Below are positions 1 through 8,840 of a stretch of DNA of 64,000 nucleotides, one piece after another. Made by a program: the position numbers and the translations under genes. Within the stretch, counting starts at the first letter, position 1, and each line of letters begins with the position of its first letter. The DNA comes from Fusobacterium sp. IOR10 (lineage in GTDB: Bacteria > Fusobacteriota > Fusobacteriia > Fusobacteriales > Fusobacteriaceae). The notes beneath the pieces were generated by a model, which searched no databases, was not told the DNA's origin, and worked only from the letters and a program-made list of their open reading frames with translations. The DNA lies in contig NZ_WJWY01000003.1 in the NCBI RefSeq assembly GCF_010367435.1, positions 1-64,000 on the forward strand. Reading direction: 5' to 3'.

Positions 1-91
1 AACTTCGAGACTAGGAGTTTGATAGGTTGGAAGTGTAAGTGAAGCAATTTATTTAGCAGACCAATACTAATAAGTCGGAATCTTAATCAAA
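1..91 (+). rRNA. 23S ribosomal RNA, 3' end (partial)
   Basis: The first ~90 bases match the 3' terminus of bacterial 23S rRNA: the segment ending in ACCAATACTAATAAGTCGG corresponds to the conserved helix 101 and 3'-end region, and a 5S gene follows about 60 bases later. Only the tail of the gene is in the window. The exact mature end is estimated. Confidence 0.9.
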
Positions 92-149
92 TATTAAATT
101 ATATTTTACTATGTAGTATCAAGTGTTCAAGAAATACAAATAAATAATG

Positions 150-266
150 ATTGGCAAGAATAGCTATGAGGGTACACCTAGTAACATACCGAACCTAGAA
201 GTTAAGCTCATAAACGCTGAAAGTACTTGGGGGGCAGCCCTCTGGGAGGATAAGTACTTGCCAATC
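150..266 (+). rRNA. rrf: 5S ribosomal RNA
   Basis: This is a ~116-base 5S rRNA. The terminal helix pairs TTGGCAAG at the 5' end with CTTGCCAA at the 3' end. The interior contains the typical CCGAACCTAGAAGTTAAGC core (loops B and C) and the GGGAGGATAAGTA-like 3' half. It follows the 23S end in standard 23S-5S order. A T-rich run directly after the closing helix probably forms the operon terminator. An open frame across this stretch is fortuitous. Confidence 0.95.
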
Positions 267-279
267 TTTTTTTTATTTT

Positions 280-308
280 TTGGAAAAATATTTAGATTAT
301 GTTATAAT
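280..308 (+). promoter_or_regulatory. sigma-70-type promoter for the SEDS gene
   Basis: TTGGAA at 280-285 and a consensus TATAAT at 303-308 are separated by 17 bases. The site lies after the 5S gene and about 45 bases before the start codon of the SEDS gene. Confidence 0.65.
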
Positions 309-353
309 CTGTTCAATGGAAGCTATCTAAAAATATTTGTAGTATAAGGAAAA

Positions 354-1583
354 ATGATGGAAAAAAATAAGAATATTTATCAGCAACAAAAAATAATAGA
401 AGAAAATATAGCAAAGGTTCTAAAGGAAAAAAATAAAAAAAAAGTTGTTAAAAGAAGAAAAAGAGTTTTAATAGGAATATTAGGTATAATAATGATACTA
501 GGAATTTTAAATATTTTTAGTATATCCTATTATAGAAACGGTATTTTAAATAAAAGTAAATATTGTCTCTATTTAAGCATAGGATTATTTTGTTATTGTT
601 TACTAAGCGGTAAGGATTATAGAATATTAAAAAATAAATATATAGTATATTTTCTATATTTTATTTCTATTTCAATTTTGTCTTTTTTAGCTGTGGGAAA
701 TAAACTCTTTCCAAGCATAGTTAGAGAAATAAACGGTGCAACAGGTTGGATTGTAGTAGGCACCTTTGGAACCATACAACCTGCAGAACTTTTAAAGGTA
801 GTTTTTATAGTTCTACTAGCTAGACTGTTTTCAAAATGTGAGGAAGAAAATAAAAGTGTATTTGAAACATTTACATCTTCAGCTTTTATTTTAATGGTTT
901 TTTCATTTTTAATATTCTTTGAAAATGATTTGGGAACAATAATCCATTACATTTGTATTTATATCTTTATGTTTTTCTTCACTAAAATATCAAAGAAAAA
1001 AATATTAGAAATATTAATGCCAGCAATTGTTTTAGGAATAACTGTTTTAACATTTATTTATAGAGGAGATTCACCAAATTATAAATTAGTGAGAATAAGG
1101 ATGTTCTTACAAGGAATACTTAGAGATAATTACTTGGGAAATCTTAATGAAGGATATCAGGTTGCCCAATCTTTACTTGCCTTTGGAAACGGAGGTATTT
1201 TAGGGAGAAGTTATGGTAGTGGAGTTCAAAAATATAATTATTTGCCTGAAATACACACTGATTTTATAATGGCTCTATTTGGAGAAGAATTAGGTTTTAT
1301 TGGGGTAGTATTTGTAATATTCTTATTTTTCTTATTATATAATTTAATATTAGAAATAGGATTAGATTCTAAAGATATTTTCGGTAAATACTTAGCAGTA
1401 GGTATAGGTGGTTTTATAATAACTCAATTTTTAATCAATTTTTTTGTAGTTTTAGGCTTACTACCAGTTTTTGGTATTCCCATGCCTTTGTTCAGCTATG
1501 GAGGAAGTTCAATAATTACCATTATGGTTGCAATGGGAATTATTGCTAGCATAAACAATGTGTCCATGTTTGACAAAAAATAA
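354..1583 (+). CDS. FtsW/RodA/SpoVE (SEDS) family peptidoglycan polymerase
   Basis: This is a SEDS-family integral membrane protein of 409 residues that would polymerise glycan strands from lipid II with a partner class B PBP. A charged cytoplasmic N-terminus (~40 residues, Lys-rich) precedes about ten hydrophobic segments. Family signatures visible are GWIVVGTFGTIQPAELLK (~125-142), the FFENDLGT segment, EGYQVAQSLLAFGNGG with the following GRSYGSG, and FGIPMPLFSYGGSS near residue 380. The last motif favours FtsW/RodA over other membrane proteins. FtsW (division) and RodA (elongation) cannot be separated from this sequence alone. Tandem ATG codons at 354 and 357 follow a weak AAGGA. It has its own promoter just after the rRNA genes. 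Confidence 0.85.
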   Translation: MMEKNKNIYQQQKIIEENIAKVLKEKNKKKVVKRRKRVLIGILGIIMILGILNIFSISYYRNGILNKSKYCLYLSIGLFCYCLLSGKDYRILKNKYIVYFLYFISISILSFLAVGNKLFPSIVREINGATGWIVVGTFGTIQPAELLKVVFIVLLARLFSKCEEENKSVFETFTSSAFILMVFSFLIFFENDLGTIIHYICIYIFMFFFTKISKKKILEILMPAIVLGITVLTFIYRGDSPNYKLVRIRMFLQGILRDNYLGNLNEGYQVAQSLLAFGNGGILGRSYGSGVQKYNYLPEIHTDFIMALFGEELGFIGVVFVIFLFFLLYNLILEIGLDSKDIFGKYLAVGIGGFIITQFLINFFVVLGLLPVFGIPMPLFSYGGSSIITIMVAMGIIASINNVSMFDKK

Positions 1584-1598
1584 AATAAAATGTATAAT
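1570..1598 (+). promoter_or_regulatory. consensus promoter inside the 3' end of the SEDS gene, for ynzC-asnS
   Basis: A perfect TTGACA at 1570-1575 and a perfect TATAAT at 1593-1598 have 17-base spacing. The -35 box lies in the last codons of the upstream gene. It probably drives ynzC and asnS. A second TATAAT-like box occurs nearer ynzC, but without a clear -35. Confidence 0.75.
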
Positions 1599-1657
1599 AC
1601 TTTAGATTTATAGATGTAATAAATTACAACTAATATGTTATAATATAGGAGATAAAA

Positions 1658-1846
1658 ATGGAAATGAAAGATATAGTTACAAAGGTAAATTATTTTGCAA
1701 ATCTGTCAAAAAAAAGAACTTTAACTAAAGAAGAATTATTAGAAAGAGATAAATACAGAAAGCTTTATATTGAAAAATTTAGAGCTCAAGTTAAAGGTCA
1801 TTTGGACAGAATAGAAATAGTAGATGATAAAGGGAACTTAAATTAA
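1658..1846 (+). CDS. ynzC: DUF896/YnzC family small protein
   Basis: This 62-residue protein belongs to the UPF0291/DUF896 family, whose members form a short helical hairpin and have no settled biochemical role. The family signature is clear: an N-terminal helix with INxLA-like spacing ([17 protein letters not shown]), then [26 protein letters not shown] lies six bases before the ATG. It sits directly ahead of asnS with a 12-base gap, so the two are probably cotranscribed. Confidence 0.85.
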   Translation: MEMKDIVTKVNYFANLSKKRTLTKEELLERDKYRKLYIEKFRAQVKGHLDRIEIVDDKGNLN

Positions 1847-1857
1847 GGGGGAGTTTA

Positions 1858-3252
1858 ATGAGTTGTGGAGTTACAGTAAGAGAATTGTATAGAAAAGAAA
1901 AAGAATTATTGGGGAAAGAGGTTGAAATTTCTGGATGGGTAAGAAAAATAAGAGCTCAAAAAAACTTTGGGTTTATAGAAATAAATGATGGAAGTTTTTT
2001 TAAAGGAATTCAAATTGTTTATGATACAAGTTTAGAAAATTTTGAAGAAATTTCTCATTTATCAATTTCTTCTTCTGTATTTGTAAAAGGAATGTATAAA
2101 GAATCACAAGGAAAAGGGCAAGCAGCAGAAATAATTGCCACTGAAGTGAAAATAGAACAAAAAGCAGACTTGGATTATCCACTTCAAAATAAAAGACATT
2201 CATTTGAATATCTAAGAGAGATAGCACATTTAAGACCAAGAACAAATACTTTTTCTGCTGTATTTAGAGTAAGATCAGTATTAGCTTATGCTATTCATAA
2301 ATTTTTTCAAGACAAAAATTTTGTGTATGTTCATACTCCAATTATAACTTCTTCAGATACTGAAGGGGCAGGAGAAATGTTTAGAGTTACAACTTTGGAT
2401 ATGGAAAATTTGCCTAAGAATGAAGATGGAACAGTTAATAATTCAAAAGATTTTTTTGGTAAAGCAACTAACTTAACAGTAAGTGGACAACTTAGTGTTG
2501 AGACATATTGTTCTGCTTTTAGAAATGTTTATACTTTTGGACCTACATTTAGAGCAGAAAATTCAAATACTTCAAGACATGCTTCTGAATTTTGGATGAT
2601 AGAACCAGAAATGGCATTTGCTGACTTAACAGTAAATATGGATGTTGCTGAAGAAATGGTTAAATATATAATTAAATATGTTATGGAAAATTGTCCAGAA
2701 GAAATAGAATTTTTCAATAAATTTATAGAAAAGGGATTAACTGAAAAATTAAATAATATTCTAAATAATGATTTTGCAAGATTAACATATACAGAAGCTA
2801 TAGATATATTAATAAATTCAAAACATAAATTTGATTATAAAGTTGAATGGGGAATAGATTTACAAAGTGAACATGAAAGATTTTTAGCTGAAAATCATTT
2901 TGGAAAACCTGTATTTTTAACAAATTATCCAAAGGAAATTAAAGCTTTCTATATGAAATTAAATGAAGATGGTAAAACCGTTAGAGCTATGGATTTATTA
3001 GCTCCAGGAATTGGAGAAATAATAGGTGGATCTCAAAGAGAAGATAAACTAGAAATATTAGAAGGAAAAATGAATGAATTAGGATTAGATAAAGATGAAT
3101 ATAAATTCTATACTGATTTAAGAAAATATGGAAGTTTCCCTCATTCAGGTTATGGATTAGGTTTTGAAAGAATGATGATGTATATTACAGGAATCACTAA
3201 TATTCGTGACGTAATACCATTCCCAAGAACACCAGGAAATGCAGCATTTTAA
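1858..3252 (+). CDS. asnS: asparaginyl-tRNA synthetase
   Basis: This enzyme charges tRNA-Asn with asparagine in the cytosol (EC 6.1.1.22). It has the usual length (464 aa). The N-terminal OB-fold anticodon-binding domain (~1-110, starting [20 protein letters not shown]) is followed by a class II catalytic core. Motif 2 is seen as [19 protein letters not shown], and motif 3 as [15 protein letters not shown] near the C-terminus. The [10 protein letters not shown] stretch is typical of AsnRS rather than AspRS. GGGGGAG precedes the ATG by five bases. It lies just downstream of ynzC. Confidence 0.97.
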   Translation: MSCGVTVRELYRKEKELLGKEVEISGWVRKIRAQKNFGFIEINDGSFFKGIQIVYDTSLENFEEISHLSISSSVFVKGMYKESQGKGQAAEIIATEVKIEQKADLDYPLQNKRHSFEYLREIAHLRPRTNTFSAVFRVRSVLAYAIHKFFQDKNFVYVHTPIITSSDTEGAGEMFRVTTLDMENLPKNEDGTVNNSKDFFGKATNLTVSGQLSVETYCSAFRNVYTFGPTFRAENSNTSRHASEFWMIEPEMAFADLTVNMDVAEEMVKYIIKYVMENCPEEIEFFNKFIEKGLTEKLNNILNNDFARLTYTEAIDILINSKHKFDYKVEWGIDLQSEHERFLAENHFGKPVFLTNYPKEIKAFYMKLNEDGKTVRAMDLLAPGIGEIIGGSQREDKLEILEGKMNELGLDKDEYKFYTDLRKYGSFPHSGYGLGFERMMMYITGITNIRDVIPFPRTPGNAAF

Positions 3253-3293
3253 ACAAATTTAATTGAATAAAAATAAAGAAAGGAGATAAAAAA

Positions 3294-4325
3294 ATGATTA
3301 TTAGTCTTTTTGTGACAGTAGTATTTTTATGTCTTCTTTTTTACTTTATAACTTATCCTTATAAATTTAAATTTGCAAGAAAATTAAAAAGAGTATTGTC
3401 ATATGAGGAAGTTCAATATAATAAGGAAACAGAGTTAGATTTAACCAGTTTAAGTAAAGAAGAAGTTTATGATAATTTTAACATTCAAAGAAAAAGTATA
3501 AAAAGTGTTCATGTTAAGGAAATGATGAAAGTTATTATTGTAACTCCAAAGAACGTAGAACTTAAAGAAATTCCTTGTTTAATTTTACTCCACGGTATTA
3601 GAGACTCAAGTGAAGATTGGTTGGAGAGAGGGAAATTATTAGAAAATTATTTAATCTTAAAAAAAAGTAATAGTATAAATGATATGATGTTTATCTTACC
3701 TGATTCAGGATATGCTGGAGAAAGTTGGTATACCAACTTTTATGAGGATAGCAATTTTAAATATGAAGATTATATAATGGATGAACTGTACAATGAAGTT
3801 AAAAAAATCACTCCAAATGGGAAATTAGGTATAGCAGGTTTTTCAATGGGTGGTTATGCAGCTTATAAAATAGGACTGAAAAACATTGGAAAATTTAATG
3901 TTATTGGAAGTTTTTCAGGGGCAGTAAGTCTAATTAGGATGAGCGTAAATAGAAGGGTCATGAGAATAATGAAATATATTTATATTCCAAGATTTTTATT
4001 TAACGATTTGGATAAAACAAATTTTATACGAATTTTTAGTCCTTGGGGTTGGAGAATATTAAAACAAGATCCATATAGTATAATTAAAGTGATGGATAAG
4101 GAAGAATTCAATGGAAAGAATTTTTATTTAAGTGTAGGTGCAGAGGATAAGAAACCTTATTTGATGCTTCAACAATGGATTGATATAGTTGGAAGATTAA
4201 AAAAATATAATATAAATTTCAAAGGCTATATTTATAAAAATGAGTATCATACTTGGGAGTTTATTTCAAAGGATATTTATTGTTTTTTAAAATATTTTAA
4301 TAAAACAATAAATAAAATTGACTAG
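3294..4325 (+). CDS. putative membrane-anchored alpha/beta-hydrolase (esterase family)
   Basis: This 343-residue protein has one N-terminal hydrophobic helix (MIISLFVTVVFLCLLFYFIT), suggesting a membrane anchor with the enzyme on the outer side. The rest looks like an esterase-D/PF00756-type alpha/beta hydrolase: an oxyanion-region motif LLHGIRDSSEDW, an FILPDSG segment, the nucleophile elbow GFSMGG (~182-187), a likely acid in GAEDKKP and a likely histidine in EYHTWEF. The substrate is unknown. It starts a closely spaced group with a lipoprotein and a cell-surface glycosyltransferase/deacetylase, hinting at acyl-group removal on envelope polysaccharide or on imported esters. A strong AAAGGAG precedes the ATG. 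Confidence 0.7.
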   Translation: MIISLFVTVVFLCLLFYFITYPYKFKFARKLKRVLSYEEVQYNKETELDLTSLSKEEVYDNFNIQRKSIKSVHVKEMMKVIIVTPKNVELKEIPCLILLHGIRDSSEDWLERGKLLENYLILKKSNSINDMMFILPDSGYAGESWYTNFYEDSNFKYEDYIMDELYNEVKKITPNGKLGIAGFSMGGYAAYKIGLKNIGKFNVIGSFSGAVSLIRMSVNRRVMRIMKYIYIPRFLFNDLDKTNFIRIFSPWGWRILKQDPYSIIKVMDKEEFNGKNFYLSVGAEDKKPYLMLQQWIDIVGRLKKYNINFKGYIYKNEYHTWEFISKDIYCFLKYFNKTINKID

Positions 4326-4385
4326 AAGACGGAAGATATGATATGCTCAAAGAAAGAATTGACTTATAAGTCAAGGGGTGTGTGT

Positions 4386-4688
4386 TTGTTGAAAAGATTA
4401 ATCTTAATTATAATTGTAGTTCTAATGACCTCTTGTTCAGGAATACACTATTATAACAGTTACGAATTTGAGAAGAATTTTAAAATTTCTGAGAAAATGT
4501 TCAATAGAACCTTAGAAGGAAAAGTTACTAAGAAAAAGTTGAAAAAATTAAAAAAACATTTTGTTGTTTTAAACAGACAATTGTATGAGGAAAATGATAA
4601 TTATATTAGAATAAATAAAGAAATAGTTGAAAATTACAGTGGCAAAATTAACCACTATATTATGTTGATAAAGGATTTAGAAGATTAA
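4386..4688 (+). CDS. small putative lipoprotein
   Basis: I do not recognise this family. The frame is open from an ATG at 4338, but AAGGGG at 4373-4378 sits at normal distance from the TTG codons at 4386/4389. Starting there gives a classic lipoprotein signal: LKRLILIIIVVLMTSC, with the lipobox cysteine at about residue 17. The mature part is ~85 residues, Lys-rich, probably helical, with no cysteines. It lies 12 bases before the glycosyltransferase/deacetylase gene, so a role in the same envelope process is a guess. The 4338 start would put 16 extra polar residues ahead of the signal and is less likely. Confidence 0.6.
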   Translation: MLKRLILIIIVVLMTSCSGIHYYNSYEFEKNFKISEKMFNRTLEGKVTKKKLKKLKKHFVVLNRQLYEENDNYIRINKEIVENYSGKINHYIMLIKDLED

Positions 4689-4700
4689 AAGTGAGGGAAA

Positions 4701-6506
4701 ATGAATATATTAATGGCATTATCTCAATTGGAAGTTACAGGGGCTGAAGTTTATGCAGTAACCCTTAGTAATGAATTAATAAAAAGAAAAAATAAAGTTA
4801 TTATAGTATCAGACACATTAACAAAAAAAACCAGTGCTGAATATTTTGAAATTCAATTTAATAAGAGAAGTTTATTTCAAAGATTGGGTCACGTTAGAAA
4901 ATTATTAAAAATTATAAAAGAAAATGATATTCAAGTTGTTCATGCTCATTCTAGAGCCTCAGCTTGGAGTTCAGCATTAGCTTGTAAAATAGCAAGAATT
5001 CCTCTAATAACAACTACCCATGGGAAACAACCTGTTCATCTAAGTAGAAAATTAATTAAATGTTTTGGTGATTATGGAATAGCAGTTTGTGAAAATATTA
5101 AGCATCAACTAATTACTGAATTAGGAGTTGATAATTCCAAAATAGAGGTGTTGAGAAACCCAGTTGATTGTAACGAATATCTTTTTGAAGTTGAAAATAA
5201 ATGTAATGAAAAAATAGTAGTTTCAATAATTGGAAGATTGTCAGGACCAAAGGGAGATGTGTGCTACGATATTTTAGAGGAAATATCAGATAGAAAAGAT
5301 TTAGTTGTTAGAGTTATTGGAGGAAAAGAAGTTCCTAAAAGATTTGAGAAATTTAAAAATAAAGTTGAATTTATGGGATATATAAATAATGTTTATGAGG
5401 AAATATGTAAGTCATCAATAGTTATAGGAGCTGGTAGGGTTGCAGTGGAAGCTATTTTATCAGGTAAGCCAGTTATAGCAGTTGGAGAAAATGAATATTT
5501 AGGATCAATAGGAACAAGTAACATAGACTATGGATTAAAAAGCAACTTTGGTGATATTAATTTAAATGAAAATTTAGCTAGTAAAGTTGAAATAAGAGGA
5601 ATATCTCAAGATATTAATAATGCAATTAAAAAATCCCATGGAAATCTTTTGGAATTAAGAAAAAAGGTAGAGAAGAATTTTTCCTTAGAAAAAATAGTTG
5701 ATAGAATAGAAAAAATATATTCAAAACAATATGTTTTAAAAAACAAATATGAAATTCCAATTATAATGTATCATAGAGTTATAAAAGGAGATGAGGAAGA
5801 GAAAGGGGTTCATGGAACCTACATAGAAGAGAAAATCTTTAGACAGCATATGCAGTACCTAAAGGATAAAGGTTATGAAACAGTGACCTTTGAAGATTTA
5901 AAGGATAATAATTATAAAAAAAGATTCAATAAAGACAAAAAATTAATAGTATTAACCTTTGATGATGGGTATAAGGATAACTATGAAATAGCCTTTCCAA
6001 TTCTTAAAGAATTTGGATTTAAGGGAGTAATATATTTATTAGGAGAGTTGAAATACAATAAATGGGATGCTGAAAATAATTTTAATCCAGAAAAAGTTTT
6101 TCATCTAATGAGTGATGAAGAAATACTAGAGATGCAAAATTACGGAATGGAATTTGGTGGGCATTCTATGACACATTCTAAAATGGGAAATTTAAAGCCT
6201 GAAATAGCAAAAAAAGAAATTATTGATTCTAAAGAAATATTAGAAAAAAAATTAGGGAAAAAATTAACTAGTTTCGCTTATCCCTATGGGCATAGAAGCA
6301 AAATAGTTAAAGAACTTGTAAAGGAAGCTGGATATGAGTTTGCAGTGACAACAGATAATGGAGACATTTCTTTTCAAGAAGACTTATTTGACATAAGAAG
6401 AATAGCGATTTTTCCAACTAATGGAAAATTTAGTTTTAAAAGAAAAGTAACAGGAAAATATAATTTTATAAAAATAAAAAGAGAAGAGAAACATATGAAT
6501 AAATAA
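4701..6506 (+). CDS. fusion of GT4-like glycosyltransferase and NodB-type polysaccharide deacetylase
   Basis: This is a two-domain protein of 601 residues. Residues ~1-350 resemble a GT-B/GT4 glycosyltransferase: an N-terminal Gly-rich loop region (LSQLEVTGAEVYAV), VVHAHSRASAWSS, and the IIGRLSGPKGD start of the nucleotide-sugar domain. Residues ~355-590 are a carbohydrate esterase family 4 deacetylase with PIIMYHRV, the metal-binding TFDDGY (~419-424), GGHSMTHS and SFAYPYG motifs. No signal peptide is visible, so both activities appear cytoplasmic or membrane-peripheral. This suggests sugar transfer followed by N-deacetylation during lipopolysaccharide or capsule assembly. The gene follows the lipoprotein closely and precedes an outer-membrane protein. 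Confidence 0.8.
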   Translation: MNILMALSQLEVTGAEVYAVTLSNELIKRKNKVIIVSDTLTKKTSAEYFEIQFNKRSLFQRLGHVRKLLKIIKENDIQVVHAHSRASAWSSALACKIARIPLITTTHGKQPVHLSRKLIKCFGDYGIAVCENIKHQLITELGVDNSKIEVLRNPVDCNEYLFEVENKCNEKIVVSIIGRLSGPKGDVCYDILEEISDRKDLVVRVIGGKEVPKRFEKFKNKVEFMGYINNVYEEICKSSIVIGAGRVAVEAILSGKPVIAVGENEYLGSIGTSNIDYGLKSNFGDINLNENLASKVEIRGISQDINNAIKKSHGNLLELRKKVEKNFSLEKIVDRIEKIYSKQYVLKNKYEIPIIMYHRVIKGDEEEKGVHGTYIEEKIFRQHMQYLKDKGYETVTFEDLKDNNYKKRFNKDKKLIVLTFDDGYKDNYEIAFPILKEFGFKGVIYLLGELKYNKWDAENNFNPEKVFHLMSDEEILEMQNYGMEFGGHSMTHSKMGNLKPEIAKKEIIDSKEILEKKLGKKLTSFAYPYGHRSKIVKELVKEAGYEFAVTTDNGDISFQEDLFDIRRIAIFPTNGKFSFKRKVTGKYNFIKIKREEKHMNK

Positions 6507-6527
6507 ATTATTAACTGGGAGGTAATT

Positions 6528-7268
6528 ATGAAAAAAATAGCTTTTTTTCCCATGATAGCATTAGTATCACAAATTACTTTAGCATCTAGTGTTGGAATTG
6601 GTTATGGAGTTACAAGTGAATTTTTTAAAGGTGATGATAAAAGTCATGTACTGCCATTTTTGAATTATGAATATGACAATTATTTTATAGATTCTACAAC
6701 AGCTAATACGTTACACATAGGGTATAGGTTAATGGAAGATGATGTGTACGCATTTTCTTTATATGCAGTTCCCTTTGGAGGATATAAAATTGATGGAAGT
6801 GATTTAGATTCTAAATATAAAGGAATTGATGACAGAGATTATCAATTTATGCTAGGAAGTGAATTTAAATATTACAATGGACTTCATGATGTTGAGACAA
6901 TTTTAAATGCAGAAATAGGCCAAGAGGGAGGAAAATTATCCCTTAGAATTCAAAAACCTTATGTAATTAATGAAAATTTAATAATAAAACCTTCTTTTAA
7001 TTTTAACTATTATAATTCAAGTTTTATTGATTATTATTTTGGTATAGACTCTGGAGAAGCCAGTACAAGTACTTCCTTAAATGAGTATAATGGGGAAAGT
7101 GGCTATTCACTAGGAATTGGGGTTACAAGTTCTTATAGATTAACAGATGCTTTTTCATTGCTTGGATTTTTAGGTGCAATGAAATTTTCAAGTGAAATAA
7201 AAAATTCTCCCATTGTTAGTAATAGTTTGATTTATTTAGGTGGAGTTGGAATTGTATATACTTTTTAA
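6528..7268 (+). CDS. MipA/OmpV family outer-membrane protein
   Basis: This 246-residue protein has an N-terminal signal peptide (MKKIAFFPMIALVSQITLAS) followed by alternating amphipathic beta-strands and a C-terminal GVGIVYTF ending in phenylalanine, as in outer-membrane beta-barrels. The overall pattern (VGIGYGVTSEFFKGDD, PFLNYEYDNYFID, FGGYKIDGSDLD, LGFLGAMKFSSEI) matches the MipA/OmpV family, known as scaffold or adhesion barrels. GGGAGG sits upstream of the ATG. It is the last gene before the SAM riboswitch and supports a Gram-negative envelope. Confidence 0.75.
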   Translation: MKKIAFFPMIALVSQITLASSVGIGYGVTSEFFKGDDKSHVLPFLNYEYDNYFIDSTTANTLHIGYRLMEDDVYAFSLYAVPFGGYKIDGSDLDSKYKGIDDRDYQFMLGSEFKYYNGLHDVETILNAEIGQEGGKLSLRIQKPYVINENLIIKPSFNFNYYNSSFIDYYFGIDSGEASTSTSLNEYNGESGYSLGIGVTSSYRLTDAFSLLGFLGAMKFSSEIKNSPIVSNSLIYLGGVGIVYTF

Positions 7269-7274
7269 AAAAGC

Positions 7275-7303
7275 TTGACTTTTTGAACAAATAATAATAA
7301 AAT
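7275..7303 (+). promoter_or_regulatory. promoter for the SAM riboswitch-metK unit
   Basis: TTGACT at 7275-7280 and TAAAAT at 7298-7303 are 17 bases apart and sit immediately upstream of the SAM-I riboswitch. Confidence 0.7.
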
Positions 7304-7315
7304 ATAAACTGAAAT

Positions 7316-7442
7316 ACCATCAAGAGAGACGGAGGGATTGGCCCGTAGATGTCTCAGCAACCTACATTTATTGTGTGGTGCTAATTCCAAAGAGATGGGA
7401 CAATGTAGATATTATGTCCTTTCCTATGGAAAGGACTTTTTA
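7316..7442 (+). promoter_or_regulatory. SAM-I (S-box) riboswitch with terminator
   Basis: The aptamer carries the S-box conserved segments in order: ATCAAGAGAGACGGAGGGA, TTGGCCCG, CTCAGCAACC, GTGGTGCTAATTCC and AGAGATGGGA. It ends in an intrinsic terminator, GTCCTTTCC-TAT-GGAAAGGAC at 7415-7435, followed by TTTTTATTTT. By analogy with S-box RNAs, SAM binding would favour the terminator and lower metK expression. Only one aptamer copy is seen. Confidence 0.93.
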
Positions 7443-7510
7443 TTTTGAATTTAATTTGTGATAACTAAGTAAATATAATATATAAGTATATATATTTTAA
7501 GGAGGAATTA

Positions 7511-8665
7511 ATGGAAGATTTAATTTATTTTACTTCAGAATGCGTTTCCCCAGGACATCCAGATAAAGTATCTGATCAAATTTCAGATGCAGTTTTAGAT
7601 GCATGTTTAAAGGATGATCCAGAATCAAGAGTAGCATGTGAGGTTTTTTGTACAACAGGACAAGTAATAGTTGGAGGAGAAATTACCACTAAAACTTTTG
7701 TAAATATTCAAGATGTAGTTAGAGATAAAATAAGAGAAATAGGATATAAAACAGGTATGGGATTTGATAGTGATTGTGGGGTATTTAATTCAATACACGC
7801 TCAATCATCAGACATTGCCATGGGTGTAGATAGAGGAGGAGCAGGAGACCAAGGTATTATGTTTGGGGGAGCTGTAAAAGAAACCCCAGAACTTATGCCT
7901 CTTGCTTTAGTATTAGCAAGGGAAATATTAAGAGTTTATGTGGATTTAAAGGATAATGGAGTTTTGACTTGGGCTAGACCAGATGCAAAATCTCAAGTAA
8001 CATTAGCCTATGACAGGGAAGAAAACATTAAATTTATTGAAGCTATAGTTGTTTCAGCTCAACACAATCCAGACGTAACTCAAGAACAAATCCACGAGGA
8101 TTTAAAAGAATTAGTAATTAAACCTGTAATTAAAAAATATAACATGAAGTTTGAAGATATAAAGAAAATATTTATCAATCCCACAGGACAATTTATAATC
8201 GGCGGTCCAAATGGAGACACAGGACTTACAGGCAGAAAAATTATAGTTGATACCTATGGTGGATATTTTAGACATGGGGGAGGAGCTTTTTCTGGAAAAG
8301 ACCCTTCAAAAGTTGACAGATCAGGGGCTTACGCTGCTAGATGGGTTGCTAAAAATATAGTTGCAGCTGGATTAGCTTACAAATGTGAGGTTCAACTATC
8401 TTATGCAATAGGAGTAATAGAACCAATTTCAATAAAAGTAGATACATTTGGTACAGGTAAAGTTGATGAAGTGAAATTATCAAGAGTAGTTAAAAAAATA
8501 TTTGATTTAACACCAAGAGGAATAGAAAAAGAGTTGAAATTAAGAAGTGGTGAATTTAGATATCAAGATCTTGCAGCTTTTGGTCATATTGGAAGAACAG
8601 ATATTGATCTTCCATGGGAAAAATTAGATAAAGTTGAAGAATTAAAAAGCTATTTTGGCTTATAA
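7511..8665 (+). CDS. metK: S-adenosylmethionine synthetase
   Basis: This enzyme makes S-adenosylmethionine from ATP and methionine (EC 2.5.1.6) in the cytosol. At 384 residues it has the normal family length. Visible motifs include [17 protein letters not shown] at the N-terminus, the ATP-binding GAGDQG near residue 115, and the P-loop-like [16 protein letters not shown] (~257-272). AAGGAGG lies six bases before the ATG. The gene is alone behind the SAM-I riboswitch, so product feedback at the transcript level is expected. Confidence 0.98.
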   Translation: MEDLIYFTSECVSPGHPDKVSDQISDAVLDACLKDDPESRVACEVFCTTGQVIVGGEITTKTFVNIQDVVRDKIREIGYKTGMGFDSDCGVFNSIHAQSSDIAMGVDRGGAGDQGIMFGGAVKETPELMPLALVLAREILRVYVDLKDNGVLTWARPDAKSQVTLAYDREENIKFIEAIVVSAQHNPDVTQEQIHEDLKELVIKPVIKKYNMKFEDIKKIFINPTGQFIIGGPNGDTGLTGRKIIVDTYGGYFRHGGGAFSGKDPSKVDRSGAYAARWVAKNIVAAGLAYKCEVQLSYAIGVIEPISIKVDTFGTGKVDEVKLSRVVKKIFDLTPRGIEKELKLRSGEFRYQDLAAFGHIGRTDIDLPWEKLDKVEELKSYFGL

Positions 8666-8725
8666 TTCTAGGACGGAAATCTGTTTAAAAGCCTATGATT
8701 TGCTTAGGAAAAATCCAAAGAATGA
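8666..8725 (+). other. short intergenic stretch after metK, nothing recognised
   Basis: Between metK and the rimP promoter there is no clear terminator, tRNA or small gene. A CCTA...TAGG dyad with AT-rich flanks is too weak to call. Confidence 0.4.
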
Positions 8726-8754
8726 TTGATTTTTTTGAATTTATATGGTATAAT
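8726..8754 (+). promoter_or_regulatory. promoter for the rimP-nusA-infB operon
   Basis: TTGATT at 8726-8731 and TATAAT at 8749-8754 have 17-base spacing. Transcription would start near 8761 and run into a short leader with a hairpin before rimP. Confidence 0.7.
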
Positions 8755-8782
8755 TTCTTGGTAAAGTATATTGTTTAGAGGA

Positions 8783-8807
8783 GAGTGGGGAAACCCACTC
8801 TTTATTT
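8783..8807 (+). terminator. terminator-like hairpin in the rimP leader (possible attenuator)
   Basis: GAGTGGG-GAAA-CCCACTC (8783-8800) has a GNRA tetraloop and is followed by TTTATTTA. It lies between the promoter at 8726-8754 and the rimP start, so it is within the operon's own leader rather than after metK. It may set operon output or protect the transcript's 5' end. I see no aptamer attached. Confidence 0.5.
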
Positions 8808-8840
8808 ATGGTAAGGATTAGGAAGAGAGGTGAGTTGTTT

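Noticed and set aside
147-347. 66-codon open frame over the 5S gene
   Set aside because: It lies across the 5S rRNA and its T-rich tail; no ribosome site and no protein-like composition.
4338-4385. ATG at 4338 as the start of the small lipoprotein
   Set aside because: It would put a polar 16-residue extension before the lipoprotein signal; AAGGGG is spaced for TTG at 4386/4389.
8666-8725. Possible tRNA or small RNA after metK
   Set aside because: No cloverleaf, no T-loop consensus, and the only dyad is four pairs.
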